The notes under the pieces were generated by a model. It made no database searches. It was not told the DNA's origin and worked only from the letters and a program-made list of their open reading frames with translations. DNA of 64,000 bases from Candidatus Cloacimonadota bacterium (lineage in GTDB: Bacteria > Cloacimonadota > Cloacimonadia > JGIOTU-2), in NCBI GenBank assembly GCA_016932035.1, contig JAFGDR010000011.1:22273-86272 (forward strand), in the 5' to 3' direction. Positions 44,715-53,449 of the stretch are shown in pieces (positions within the stretch are counted from its first letter, which is position 1; every line of letters begins with the position of its first letter). A program made the position numbers and the translations under genes.

Positions 44715-47075
44715 TTATTTCATCAAAATCATTTTCTCGGTCATTTGAGGTTCACCATCAACTGATAATCTATACAAATAAATACCTGATTTAAGATCGC
44801 TTCCATAATTATCTTTTCCATCCCACATAACGGAATACTCGCCTGGATTGCACGAATCTTTAAGAAGTGTCTTTACGATCTGCCCTTTGATGTTATAGAT
44901 GGTTACTTCGACGAATTCAGTCTGGGGTAATGAAAATGATATCTTTGTTTGGTTAGTAAACGGATTCGGATAGTTCTTCAATGAGAAAACTCTGTCATTA
45001 TTCGGATCATCTATGCCGACGCCAGAGGAATTCAGCGAACCGGGAGTTCCATGTTCTGTCGATGCATGCCAATTCTCAGCAAGTGTGTTATCAAAATTGG
45101 GATCGAGCAACTCGAGGGTAGGACCGTTTCCGTCCGGTTCTGTGGGCCACGGATCTTCATCGTCATATTCCACAGAATCAACGAGTGCTCCTGTAACATT
45201 GAACAGTCTCACCTGATCGCCACCTCCACCAAAACCAAAATCTAAATTTCCTATAAGATTTTCAACATCAGGAAAACAGCTCTTAAACATAGAAGAATCA
45301 ACGCAAAGCACGAGATACTCTTCTAGTCCTAATACTGTATTATCAGGAATCACAAAGATATGATCATCATTATCATCCTTTACTATCCATCCTGAAATAT
45401 CCACTTCTTGATCGTCATTGTTATACAGCTCTATCCAGTCATCAGGATCAAAATCATCTTCAGAATTATAATTTATCTCGTTGATAAGCACATCTCCGGT
45501 TACACCAATAACTCCAATCTCATAATATTCGTGTGAAGCTCTTTGTGGAAAGAATACTCCCTGATCTGAGTTTTGTGCATAAAAATAGTAATTAACATCA
45601 TCATAACCTACTTGTATACTTACACCATAGGTACCATCTCCAGCAGTTCCATCATTATGATTTCCATCATCATACATTTCGAGGGCTGAAAATCCATCAT
45701 ACGCACATAATCTATAATAAAGAAAGACATCATCAGCATCGGTTACATCTGCATTTATCCAGGTTGTTGTTCCCGGTGCAACAAACTGTGGTGTATAGTT
45801 CTGATTGGAAATTTCAGGAATCGCACCCTGAAACGCGGATTGATTCAGCAACCATGTTGATCGTGTATCCATGAGCTGTGTTAAACCAACCACAGGCTGG
45901 CTTCCGGGTCCCATCCCTCCAACTGTGGAGGTAATATTTTGATTGAACTCTGAATATGAATAAAAGGTGTTTGGATCATTTTGATATTCGGAATCTATGA
46001 TATCCTGTAACTCTTGCGCTCTTGTTTCATACAAACCATTTTCAAAATAGTCTTCGATAATCGTTCGCATATGAGCAATATACATTTTCTTGTATTTGTC
46101 GATATTCAATACTTTTCCAATGATAGGATAATATGAATCATACATGTTTAAAAGAGGATCAAGTGTCTGCAATTGGTAGGTGTTTAACGGTGGACCACCA
46201 AGAAGCATCGAAAATGCACCAAAATTTTCGTTCAAATCCCAAAGAATTGGATTAAATCTATCTGAACCATCTTTGAATAAATAAAAATTGTGACCAAAAT
46301 TTATTGGTGCATCAAGATTGACCGTCAGGTTATCATAAGCTAACATCCATAAATGATTATCTACATTCAGATAATCAGCCATTTCGTCGGGATTATTGTT
46401 AAATACTTCCAGGAAATCAATTAAATCTGACCAACCTTCATCAGACTTTAATTCGTAATAATCATAATAACTGCTGGAATCAGCACCATGATAACCCCAT
46501 ACAATTGTTACTGTTGGACTAGCCCCACCAGAAAGTTCGCCTTTAAAGCGAACATCTACTGCACCGGGAAAGTGGTTGTTCTTAAAATACTTATCAACCG
46601 ATTGAACACTAGTGTATAATCCAATATATTGTTCATTCACTGTAACCTCGCAGAAATTTGCGAGTCCCGCAATCATATAGTTCCGTGCTATTTCATAGCT
46701 GAGAGTTTCTCGAACAAAAGAAGGATCCTTGAATCCATTTGCGAGTTTGAGGGTTCCGTAATTTTGATAGGTTTGATCATCAATAATATGATCGAGTTTG
46801 ATATTGAAGGGATTTTTGACATTATTCGGTGAATAGGAACTGTTTCCCTTATACCGAACACCAACACTGTCAAACTGAATACCGTTGACCGTAACCGATC
46901 CAACAAGTCGTTCCTCATCACCCGCTGCATAATACGTATCAAGTATGTAATCCCAGTTCGATTCAGCAAACGTAATCTCTATTTGTGTGATTGTATTGAT
47001 ATCATAAAGATCTTGGGCAAATAACGAAGCGACTGGTAACAATAAAATCGAAATTATAAAAGCTAATTTCTTCAT
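44715..47075 (-). CDS. Secreted CotH-type protein kinase with lamin-tail domain and sorting domain
   Basis: 786 residues, AAGGAG before the ATG, signal peptide (cleavage near LFAQD). Residues about 25-400 are a CotH kinase domain: VRYKGNSSY, KLANGFKDPSFVRETLSYEIAR, and the catalytic/metal segment LWDLNENFG (about 272-280). About 535-640 is a lamin-tail (LTD) domain (LINEINYNSEDDFDPDDWIELYN). The C-terminal 80 residues are the type IX-like sorting domain (NYPNPFTNQTKISF, IYNIKGQIV, WDGKDNYGSDLKSGIYLYRL). CotH kinases phosphorylate proteins; secreted FCB members are often linked to surface or cellulosome-like functions. Last gene before the bidirectional terminator. Confidence 0.9.
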   Translation of the reverse strand: MKKLAFIISILLLPVASLFAQDLYDINTITQIEITFAESNWDYILDTYYAAGDEERLVGSVTVNGIQFDSVGVRYKGNSSYSPNNVKNPFNIKLDHIIDDQTYQNYGTLKLANGFKDPSFVRETLSYEIARNYMIAGLANFCEVTVNEQYIGLYTSVQSVDKYFKNNHFPGAVDVRFKGELSGGASPTVTIVWGYHGADSSSYYDYYELKSDEGWSDLIDFLEVFNNNPDEMADYLNVDNHLWMLAYDNLTVNLDAPINFGHNFYLFKDGSDRFNPILWDLNENFGAFSMLLGGPPLNTYQLQTLDPLLNMYDSYYPIIGKVLNIDKYKKMYIAHMRTIIEDYFENGLYETRAQELQDIIDSEYQNDPNTFYSYSEFNQNITSTVGGMGPGSQPVVGLTQLMDTRSTWLLNQSAFQGAIPEISNQNYTPQFVAPGTTTWINADVTDADDVFLYYRLCAYDGFSALEMYDDGNHNDGTAGDGTYGVSIQVGYDDVNYYFYAQNSDQGVFFPQRASHEYYEIGVIGVTGDVLINEINYNSEDDFDPDDWIELYNNDDQEVDISGWIVKDDNDDHIFVIPDNTVLGLEEYLVLCVDSSMFKSCFPDVENLIGNLDFGFGGGGDQVRLFNVTGALVDSVEYDDEDPWPTEPDGNGPTLELLDPNFDNTLAENWHASTEHGTPGSLNSSGVGIDDPNNDRVFSLKNYPNPFTNQTKISFSLPQTEFVEVTIYNIKGQIVKTLLKDSCNPGEYSVMWDGKDNYGSDLKSGIYLYRLSVDGEPQMTEKMILMK

Positions 47076-47174
47076 GGTTCTCCTTACAGCATAAAAGCGT
47101 TTTATATTTAAGAGGTAATAAATCCCTATTGGTTTAATTATATTTAAATATGAATGATCTTTTTATTTTCGAAA

Positions 47175-49571
47175 TCACTTTAGAAAGACTAATCGTCCAT
47201 AATCCTTTGTGTCAAATTTATTTATAGAATAAAAATAAATACCGTTCGGCACCTGTTTGTGCATGCTGTCATTACCATCCCAGGAGAACAAGTATGTATG
47301 CATATTATCAGCTATTATTTCTTGAGCATTAAGTTCAGAGATTTTCTGCCCAATAATATTATATATTATCAGTTTTGGTTCTACTAAAACTGTATTCATT
47401 GAATAAGATATGTTCGTAGTGTGAGAGAAGGGATTGGGGCTGCACTGGCAAACAACAATGTCTTGAGGAGGATCATCAACAGAGTAAACCTGTAAATCGT
47501 TTATATCTCTTGGGTTAATTCCGTATTCTTCCCAGCTGTAATCGAGTGCACCGATTACATATGTAAATTCCTCACTTAAAGTAGCATCATAAAAATACAT
47601 CCCATCGTCCACCTGGCATTCTCCGGTTCCGTCATCCACATACCATTCATTACTTGTATTCGGTTCCTGAGTCACAACAACATTCTCAACTTTTACAAGA
47701 CATCCCTCATAAGATTCGGCACTAACAGGTTCGACAAGATCGCCGGTTAGAACGACAATAGGATCAGGCACAGGATTACCACTGCTTACAATATCTGTGG
47801 ATGCATATCGGATCTCAGTCAGCCCATAATATTCATACACTTCTCCGCTGAGTTCAACCATATCACCGATACTCGGGCTTACTCCTGCATTGTACACATA
47901 AATACCTTCCCATTCTCCACCGTCGGGTGAAGATATAAAGAAATTGTTGTCATATCCTCCGTATCCAACGGCTGTAACAATTCCTGAGGTCGCAACCGTC
48001 TGACCGTTCAATGGTGATGGATAGGTTCCATCAGCTCCGGGATCGGTTGTATATTGAATATCGTATATGGAAGTCAACCCAGGTTGGATAACCGTAAAAT
48101 CAGACACCAGAGGAATATGATCGGATGCTTCTGTTACATCACTTGCATAGAGCCCATATGCATTCAAAGTATCTGCATTCATTTCCGGTGTGAACATCAC
48201 AAATTTTCTTTCGGAAGTAAGCACGTAATCACTGTAGATCATGAAATCGAGTCTGCCAGGATAGTATGAACTCGATGCAGAATACCAGGTATAGAACATC
48301 GGCAGTTCGGTCAATCGCGCACACAGATCACCGAAATCGGAGCCATCCCAGTCCGGTGTGAAATCCGGCTCGAACTGCGGATTGATAATATCGCCAGTCA
48401 GCAATGTTTCAAGCTGCTGTGCATAGCCCACAAGGTTCAGATCGCCTGTGATGAGGATCGGAGTAAACTCGTCTAGCGTAAGCACTCCTCCCGGCTCTTT
48501 TGCATCTCGTATAAATGCCATGAGTTCATCGATCTCAAGCTGACGTGCTGTATTATAATCTCCAAAAGAAAGGTGCGCTACAATGAACAGAAAATCCGAA
48601 TCCACTTGCGGACTCAAATCGATAAGATATGCTGCACATTTATTTAAAACAAAATAATCCGTTATGGGATACCGGCTTACTACATAGATATCATCGCCCG
48701 TAATCCCTTGGCAGTACCACTGTTCGCCCGTACCGGAGGGAAGCATGGTCTCGATGAGTTGTTTGACATCATTTGAGGTATGATTATAGATCTCTTCAAG
48801 GGCAATGATATCTGGATCGATGGCTGAAAATATTCGGTCGAAATTATCATACAAAGACGGTTCGAAGATATTATTTGAGAGTACATTATACTCCATAATT
48901 CTGAAATCCGTTCCCGTCTTCTTATGCAATGAGATCTGTTCGATAGGAGGCAGTGTTGAATTATCAAAACTGTATGAAACAATATTTCCAATATCAGGAA
49001 GATAATCGTTACCCGGTCCATTATCATGAAAAACAATGCGGAAGGAGTTCTGCGGAAAAAGTTGCTGTCCAAAAAGTGAAATCGTCCGGTCGATCGCTAT
49101 CTCGAACCTATCCGAAGTAACTGTCGGTGCTGTAACAAGCCCTATATATTGATGATAGATCGTATAACGTGCAGTATAGACTCCCTGCCTGTTTCCGAAT
49201 ACCCATTTTACTTCTGCGCCGATTCCATTGATCAGAATACCGGTACTTGCATTATTATCCGTATCGAGATAGAGTGTGATCTTATTGAGATCCTGAAGAT
49301 TCAATTCATCTCCGATCTCGATGTAAAAATAAACAAATCGCTCATCGTTGGCTGCTTTCAGCATACCAAAATCGATATCACCGGACTGCTGATCTCCACT
49401 CTCATCATCGTACAATGGTAGAATACTATCCCAATCCGAGAAATCACCATCCAGCCAGATGCGTGCAGCCTGGCTGTTCTCATATTTTGTTGAATCGCAA
49501 CACGCAATCGACGTGAGCATGAAAAACATAAACATGAATGTGAAAATATAAAAAAATCTTGTATGCTTCAT
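47175..49571 (-). CDS. Secreted endonuclease/exonuclease/phosphatase protein with OB-fold and sorting domain
   Basis: 798 residues, AGGAG before the ATG, N-terminal signal with an ACC pair that could be lipidated. Residues about 35-210 form a DOMON/CBM9-like beta-sandwich (LDGDFSDWDSILPLYDDESGD, FVYFYIEIGD). About 225-490 is an EEP nuclease domain: MEYNVLSNNI, ALEEIYN (Glu ligand), ITGDLN and SDHIPLVSDF with catalytic Asp/His. About 495-640 is an OB-fold module of the YhcR type (GTYPSPLNGQTVATSGIVTAVG). The end is the sorting domain (CSPNPFSHTTNISY, IYNIIGQKI, WDGNDS, VPNGIYFYSI). Predicted secreted DNase or phosphoesterase used for nutrient scavenging. Confidence 0.88.
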   Translation of the reverse strand: MKHTRFFYIFTFMFMFFMLTSIACCDSTKYENSQAARIWLDGDFSDWDSILPLYDDESGDQQSGDIDFGMLKAANDERFVYFYIEIGDELNLQDLNKITLYLDTDNNASTGILINGIGAEVKWVFGNRQGVYTARYTIYHQYIGLVTAPTVTSDRFEIAIDRTISLFGQQLFPQNSFRIVFHDNGPGNDYLPDIGNIVSYSFDNSTLPPIEQISLHKKTGTDFRIMEYNVLSNNIFEPSLYDNFDRIFSAIDPDIIALEEIYNHTSNDVKQLIETMLPSGTGEQWYCQGITGDDIYVVSRYPITDYFVLNKCAAYLIDLSPQVDSDFLFIVAHLSFGDYNTARQLEIDELMAFIRDAKEPGGVLTLDEFTPILITGDLNLVGYAQQLETLLTGDIINPQFEPDFTPDWDGSDFGDLCARLTELPMFYTWYSASSSYYPGRLDFMIYSDYVLTSERKFVMFTPEMNADTLNAYGLYASDVTEASDHIPLVSDFTVIQPGLTSIYDIQYTTDPGADGTYPSPLNGQTVATSGIVTAVGYGGYDNNFFISSPDGGEWEGIYVYNAGVSPSIGDMVELSGEVYEYYGLTEIRYASTDIVSSGNPVPDPIVVLTGDLVEPVSAESYEGCLVKVENVVVTQEPNTSNEWYVDDGTGECQVDDGMYFYDATLSEEFTYVIGALDYSWEEYGINPRDINDLQVYSVDDPPQDIVVCQCSPNPFSHTTNISYSMNTVLVEPKLIIYNIIGQKISELNAQEIIADNMHTYLFSWDGNDSMHKQVPNGIYFYSINKFDTKDYGRLVFLK

Positions 49572-49639
49572 AGCATCTCCTAAAATTTCTTAAAGAATTA
49601 CATATCCTTAGATAATTATGTCAAAGTTTATCGACAAGC

Positions 49640-49675
49640 AAAAAAAATGCCACACCTGCAATAAGATGTGGCATT
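49640..49675 (-). terminator. Intrinsic terminator of the five-repeat protein gene
   Basis: On the minus strand AATGCCACA (49675-49667) pairs with TGTGGCATT (49654-49646), followed by TTTTTT. It begins 16 bases after the stop of the repeat gene (49692). Confidence 0.9.
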
Positions 49676-49691
49676 AATAGAATTTATTTCT

Positions 49692-50807
49692 TTAATCAAA
49701 ATAATGCATGAACTTACCCGCTTCCATCGTGGCTGCAGGAAGAAATTCACCGATTGGATTTTCTTTGAAATCTGTGCAAATATAGATAATTTTTGTTGGA
49801 CGATGAAGACATAAAAGATTTCCATCCATCAATCGGGAGGTTACTTCAGAGCTTATATTGTGTCCACGAACGTAGAGATAGAATTCTTCATTGTTCGGTT
49901 TTCGCCAGATCGCATCCGTATTATTAGGAAGAAGGATCGGTTCATAGAGATTATACTTCACGACATTCTGAAAGTTCTCCATAAGATAGTGGGAGTTATC
50001 CTCATCAACAAAAACGATCATGTCATCATCAAACGTGAGCGCTCGAGTGTCTTTGGAGATGTTGTTTCCCTCTTTATAGAACATATAGTGATTCTCGTCC
50101 GAGGTGCGTGTCCAGAGATTCTTTCCCTGTACCGGTAATATGGCTGCTTTATATAATCCTAATGGTGTTGCTGTTTCATAATCAACGAGATAGTACCATT
50201 CATCATTTTCGTAATCATAGACCAATAGGTCATCACCGACCCATGCATTCCTGGCATGCGATGCGATTGCGATACCCTGAACGTAGAGCCAGAAACTTCC
50301 TTCACCGTCTTTATACCACAGAGCACCATTATCGATCTCGAGTGGTTTTGGAATGAGAATTTCATCGTCAACTTGTTGCTGGCTGTATGTAAGGAAATAG
50401 TAGTCTTCGTCCTCGGGTATCCAGACACAGAAATCATCAGCAATCCTGAAACCCTCAGTATTTTGGCTGACATTCTCCCCTTCGTAAAAACAGTAGTAAT
50501 TCTCAAGATTATTTTGAGATATGATTGCAACGCCATCCTCGGCAAAATGCCCGAGAGCGTTCTGCCATTCATCCTCAGGAACATTATCGATATCCTTTAA
50601 AAGAAAGTAAATCCCCACTTCTGGATCGAACACGACCATATCACCTTCGTCTGTGAGATACACCGTTGTTCTTTCAGAAATATCTTCCTCATTCAACATA
50701 AGAGCGAAGGACTCCCTATTGTTATACACCTTCCATTGAACCATGATGGTATCGTCAGTTTGTACCGGATCATCTTTCACCTTTTTCTTTCGTGGTATAA
50801 GTGCCAT
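49692..50807 (-). CDS. Five-repeat beta-type protein of unknown family
   Basis: About 371 residues from the ATG at 50807 (AAAGGA upstream; in-frame TTG at 50822 rejected). No signal peptide, so probably cytoplasmic. After a Lys-rich start it is built of five tandem units of about 69 residues, with register positions at Trp25, Ile96, Trp164, Trp232 and Trp301. Each unit has the pattern W-x7-F/Y-x-LY-x-G-x-NIS-x3-T, then a short DD(D)-L/M-hydrophobic-V strand, then YY-F/L (compare FWLYVQG..DDLLVYD, YMFYKEGNNIS..DDMIVF, FYLYVRGHNIS). The units look like beta-propeller blades, but no known family was recognised. Divergent from a TrmB regulator, with a palindrome in the shared region. Single-gene unit with its own terminator. 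Function unknown. Confidence 0.7.
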   Translation of the reverse strand: MALIPRKKKVKDDPVQTDDTIMVQWKVYNNRESFALMLNEEDISERTTVYLTDEGDMVVFDPEVGIYFLLKDIDNVPEDEWQNALGHFAEDGVAIISQNNLENYYCFYEGENVSQNTEGFRIADDFCVWIPEDEDYYFLTYSQQQVDDEILIPKPLEIDNGALWYKDGEGSFWLYVQGIAIASHARNAWVGDDLLVYDYENDEWYYLVDYETATPLGLYKAAILPVQGKNLWTRTSDENHYMFYKEGNNISKDTRALTFDDDMIVFVDEDNSHYLMENFQNVVKYNLYEPILLPNNTDAIWRKPNNEEFYLYVRGHNISSEVTSRLMDGNLLCLHRPTKIIYICTDFKENPIGEFLPAATMEAGKFMHYFD

Positions 50808-50865
50808 ACAATGTCCTTTCAATAGTAATGAATTTTAGATGGACTGAATCAATATCATTAAAACA

Positions 50866-50883
50866 TGTCAAATAAATTTGACA
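50866..50883. promoter_or_regulatory. Palindromic operator candidate, overlapping the -35 box
   Basis: TGTCAAAT (50866-50873) and ATTTGACA (50876-50883) form a perfect 8-bp inverted repeat with a two-base spacer in the region between the divergent repeat protein and TrmB genes. The right arm contains the TTGACA at 50878-50883. Confidence 0.6.
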
Positions 50884-50906
50884 ACAATTCATTAGTAGTC
50901 TATTCA
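50878..50906 (+). promoter_or_regulatory. Promoter candidate of the TrmB regulator gene
   Basis: TTGACA (50878-50883), a 17-base spacer and TATTCA (50901-50906) lie 22 bases before the ATG at 50928. A second inverted repeat, GTAGTC (50895-50900) and GACTAC (50908-50913), encloses the -10 box. Pattern match only; with the upstream palindrome it suggests repression. Confidence 0.55.
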
Positions 50907-50927
50907 TGACTACCAATTAGAGTTAAT

Positions 50928-51776
50928 ATGGAAAATAGAAAAATTAAGAGTCTTATTGATATTGGACTCAAAGAAATAGAAGCTGAAATTTATCTGATCC
51001 TTCTCAGGGAAAAAAATATAACTGCATATAAAGCTGCGAAGATCGTAAAAAAACCAAAAACTACTGTATATAAAGCATTGGAAATCATGGAAAAAGAAGG
51101 ACTGATTCGCAGCAATAGAGCATCTCAGCCAATCACTTTCACCGCCGTTGATATAAAAGAATATCTTGATGGAAAAAAGGCAGAGTTCGAGAAAAATCGA
51201 AAAATAGCGGAAGATGAGTTGAAGGATATCGAAGAAATACCGGCGGATACAGGAATTTTTGAAATCACCAAGCTTCACCAGGTCTACTCAAAAGCAAAAG
51301 AAATCCTGAATCGAACAGAGAAAATGGCACTTATTGCATGTTCCAATATTACAGATCCTGAAATCATCAACGCTATCCAGGATGCTGCTCAAAGAGGTGT
51401 GAAAATTCTCATACAATGCTTTCATGGCAAAATTGAACTTCCAGAAGCTGAATTCGTCTGTGATGACACTTCTAAAGAGTTTATCCAGAATCTAAAATAT
51501 AACTGGCTTGAGATTTTTTCAGATGGAAAGGAATATCTTATCTCACTTCTTTCAAGCGATCAGACACAACTCTATAAAGCCCAATGGTGCAATGATCCAT
51601 ATACATCTATTCTTACATATAATGCAAATGTCGGATCCTTTATTCTCTCAAAAGTGAGTGAAATGGTCATTAATAAAAAACCATATCCTGAAGTTGAAAA
51701 CGTCCTGAGAGAAGGTTTACATACTTATTATCAATCAATCGTTATGGAGGTTATTGAACACCTCATAGATAATTAG
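50928..51776 (+). CDS. TrmB-type transcription regulator
   Basis: 282 residues. The N-terminal winged helix is typical of TrmB (SLIDIGLKEIEAEIYLILLREKNITAYKAAKIVKKPKTTVYKALEIMEKEGLI), followed by an acidic coiled linker and a C-terminal domain similar to the sugar-binding-like part (AIQDAAQRGVKILIQCFHGKIELP) of TrmB proteins. Archaeal TrmB regulates sugar uptake; bacterial homologues are less known. Divergent from the five-repeat gene and followed in the same direction by the secreted VCBS protein, either of which may be its target. It probably also controls itself through the palindromes upstream. Confidence 0.8.
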   Translation: MENRKIKSLIDIGLKEIEAEIYLILLREKNITAYKAAKIVKKPKTTVYKALEIMEKEGLIRSNRASQPITFTAVDIKEYLDGKKAEFEKNRKIAEDELKDIEEIPADTGIFEITKLHQVYSKAKEILNRTEKMALIACSNITDPEIINAIQDAAQRGVKILIQCFHGKIELPEAEFVCDDTSKEFIQNLKYNWLEIFSDGKEYLISLLSSDQTQLYKAQWCNDPYTSILTYNANVGSFILSKVSEMVINKKPYPEVENVLREGLHTYYQSIVMEVIEHLIDN

Positions 51777-51790
51777 ACGGAGGTCTTTCA

Positions 51791-53233
51791 ATGAAAAAGG
51801 GTTTGATCATTTTATGTTGGCTTTTACCTATAGTACTGTGGGCTGAGGAGGTCACGTTTACCGAACACCCCATTACTGCTGCAGGATCTGGCAATCCAGG
51901 GCTGTATGCTGCAGATCTTGATGGAGATGGAGATAACGACATCGTTGCATCGGTCAGTTCCCCTCAAGCACTAAAATGGTGGAGGAATGATGGGGATAAT
52001 ACAATCATGTGGACAGAGTTCCACATTTCAAACGATCCCGCATTCTACATCTATGCTGAAGACATGAACAATGACCAGCATACCGACATTCTTGCCACAT
52101 GCTTAAATGGACAGGTTGCTTATTGGAAGAACAGCGGAGATAGTTTACCGAGTTGGGAGAAAGTCATTGTTGCAACAGGATTTACTACTCCACACGGAAT
52201 TTACGCGTGCGATATTGATAATGATTCTGACATGGATATTCTTGCTACTTCTGCCGGTCTCGGTAAAATAAGCTGGTTCGAGCAGGAAAATGACACCTGG
52301 ACACAACACGTTATTGCAACAAACTTTCCCTACACGCAGTCTGTATATGCTGTTAATATTGATAATGATGATGATATCGACGTACTTGGTGTATCCGGTG
52401 GAGGGAACGAATTATCACTCTGGTACAACCTTGGAGGTGATCCTATATCATGGCAAAAACAGTTGATCGATGATAATTTTAGAATGGCTCATTGGGTAAC
52501 CTCTGCAGATATTGATGGTGACGATAACTTCGATATTCTTGGTGCAGCAGCCAGTGATGATGAAGTCGCATGGTGGAAGAACGGAGGTGGTTTTCCCATC
52601 AACTGGACAAAGTATGTTATCGCATCGAATGTTCCTTGTGCTCTTACCACTCAAGCCGCTGATCTTGATAGAGATGGTGATCTTGATGTGATTGCTAATG
52701 CATGGGCAACAGATGACATCATCTGGTGGGAACAGGAACCGGGAAGTCCCGTTTCCTGGGTACGTCATACCATTGATACCTTCAATAATGGTACATGGCC
52801 AATCGTTGCCTGCGATATCGATAATGATAATGCAATCGACATTGTAACAGGTGCTGATGTACTCACAAGCGGAGGAACATCGGCAGCTCTAACATGGTGG
52901 GAAAATTCACTGGAAATATGTATTGACGATACGATCCATAATTCGGAATCTGGATGTATAGAAATGTTTCCCAATCCGTTTTCGACCTCTACAACCATAC
53001 GATATTTTGGAAAACTGTCTACTCATACTTCCCCTCAATTTGTAATCTACAATATCAAAGGACAACTCGTACGTGCATTGTCTTCAATTTCTAACCATCA
53101 AACTTCATTTGCTCAAGTTACCTGGGATGGCAATGATTATCTGAATAGACCTGTATGTTCGGGTTTGTATTACAATATATTGCTCATAGATGGTAAACAA
53201 ATCACAGCAGACACATGTCTGCTCATACGATAA
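51791..53233 (+). CDS. Secreted VCBS/FG-GAP repeat protein with sorting domain
   Basis: 480 residues, GGAGG before the ATG, signal peptide (cleavage near VLWAE). Residues about 30-380 hold seven VCBS/FG-GAP units, each with a calcium-binding D-x-D/N-x-D loop (AADLDGDGDNDIVASVSSP, ACDIDNDSDMDILATS, ADIDGDDNFDILGAA, AADLDRDGDLDVIANA) and a WW-x2-N or WWE segment. These form a beta-propeller resembling integrin alpha. The last 80 residues are the sorting domain (MFPNPFSTSTTIRY, IYNIKGQLV, WDGNDYLNRPVCSGLYYNI). Predicted surface adhesin or binding protein. It lies 14 bases downstream of the TrmB gene. Confidence 0.88.
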   Translation: MKKGLIILCWLLPIVLWAEEVTFTEHPITAAGSGNPGLYAADLDGDGDNDIVASVSSPQALKWWRNDGDNTIMWTEFHISNDPAFYIYAEDMNNDQHTDILATCLNGQVAYWKNSGDSLPSWEKVIVATGFTTPHGIYACDIDNDSDMDILATSAGLGKISWFEQENDTWTQHVIATNFPYTQSVYAVNIDNDDDIDVLGVSGGGNELSLWYNLGGDPISWQKQLIDDNFRMAHWVTSADIDGDDNFDILGAAASDDEVAWWKNGGGFPINWTKYVIASNVPCALTTQAADLDRDGDLDVIANAWATDDIIWWEQEPGSPVSWVRHTIDTFNNGTWPIVACDIDNDNAIDIVTGADVLTSGGTSAALTWWENSLEICIDDTIHNSESGCIEMFPNPFSTSTTIRYFGKLSTHTSPQFVIYNIKGQLVRALSSISNHQTSFAQVTWDGNDYLNRPVCSGLYYNILLIDGKQITADTCLLIR

Positions 53234-53245
53234 ATGAGGAAAAAC

Positions 53246-53449
53246 ATGAAAAAAAATAATGTAAAATTCTTATTAATTTCCAGTATCGTGATCTCAATAG
53301 CTGCTTTGCTCCAGCTCTATGCTACTCTTCGTTATATAAAGAGGATGCCCGGTGATACATTTGGAATAATACTTTATTCTGTAGTTTGTTTGCTATTTGT
53401 TATATTGGCAATCGTTAATTTCACACGATGGAGAAAAGTTAGAAAATGA
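53246..53449 (+). CDS. Small two-helix membrane protein
   Basis: About 67 residues from the ATG at 53246, chosen because TGAGGA lies just upstream; an in-frame ATG at 53234 directly follows the previous stop. Two membrane helices (about residues 7-25 and 38-56) and basic ends. Its stop overlaps the start of the S9 peptidase gene (ATGA), so the two are coupled. No family recognised. Confidence 0.55.
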   Translation: MKKNNVKFLLISSIVISIAALLQLYATLRYIKRMPGDTFGIILYSVVCLLFVILAIVNFTRWRKVRK

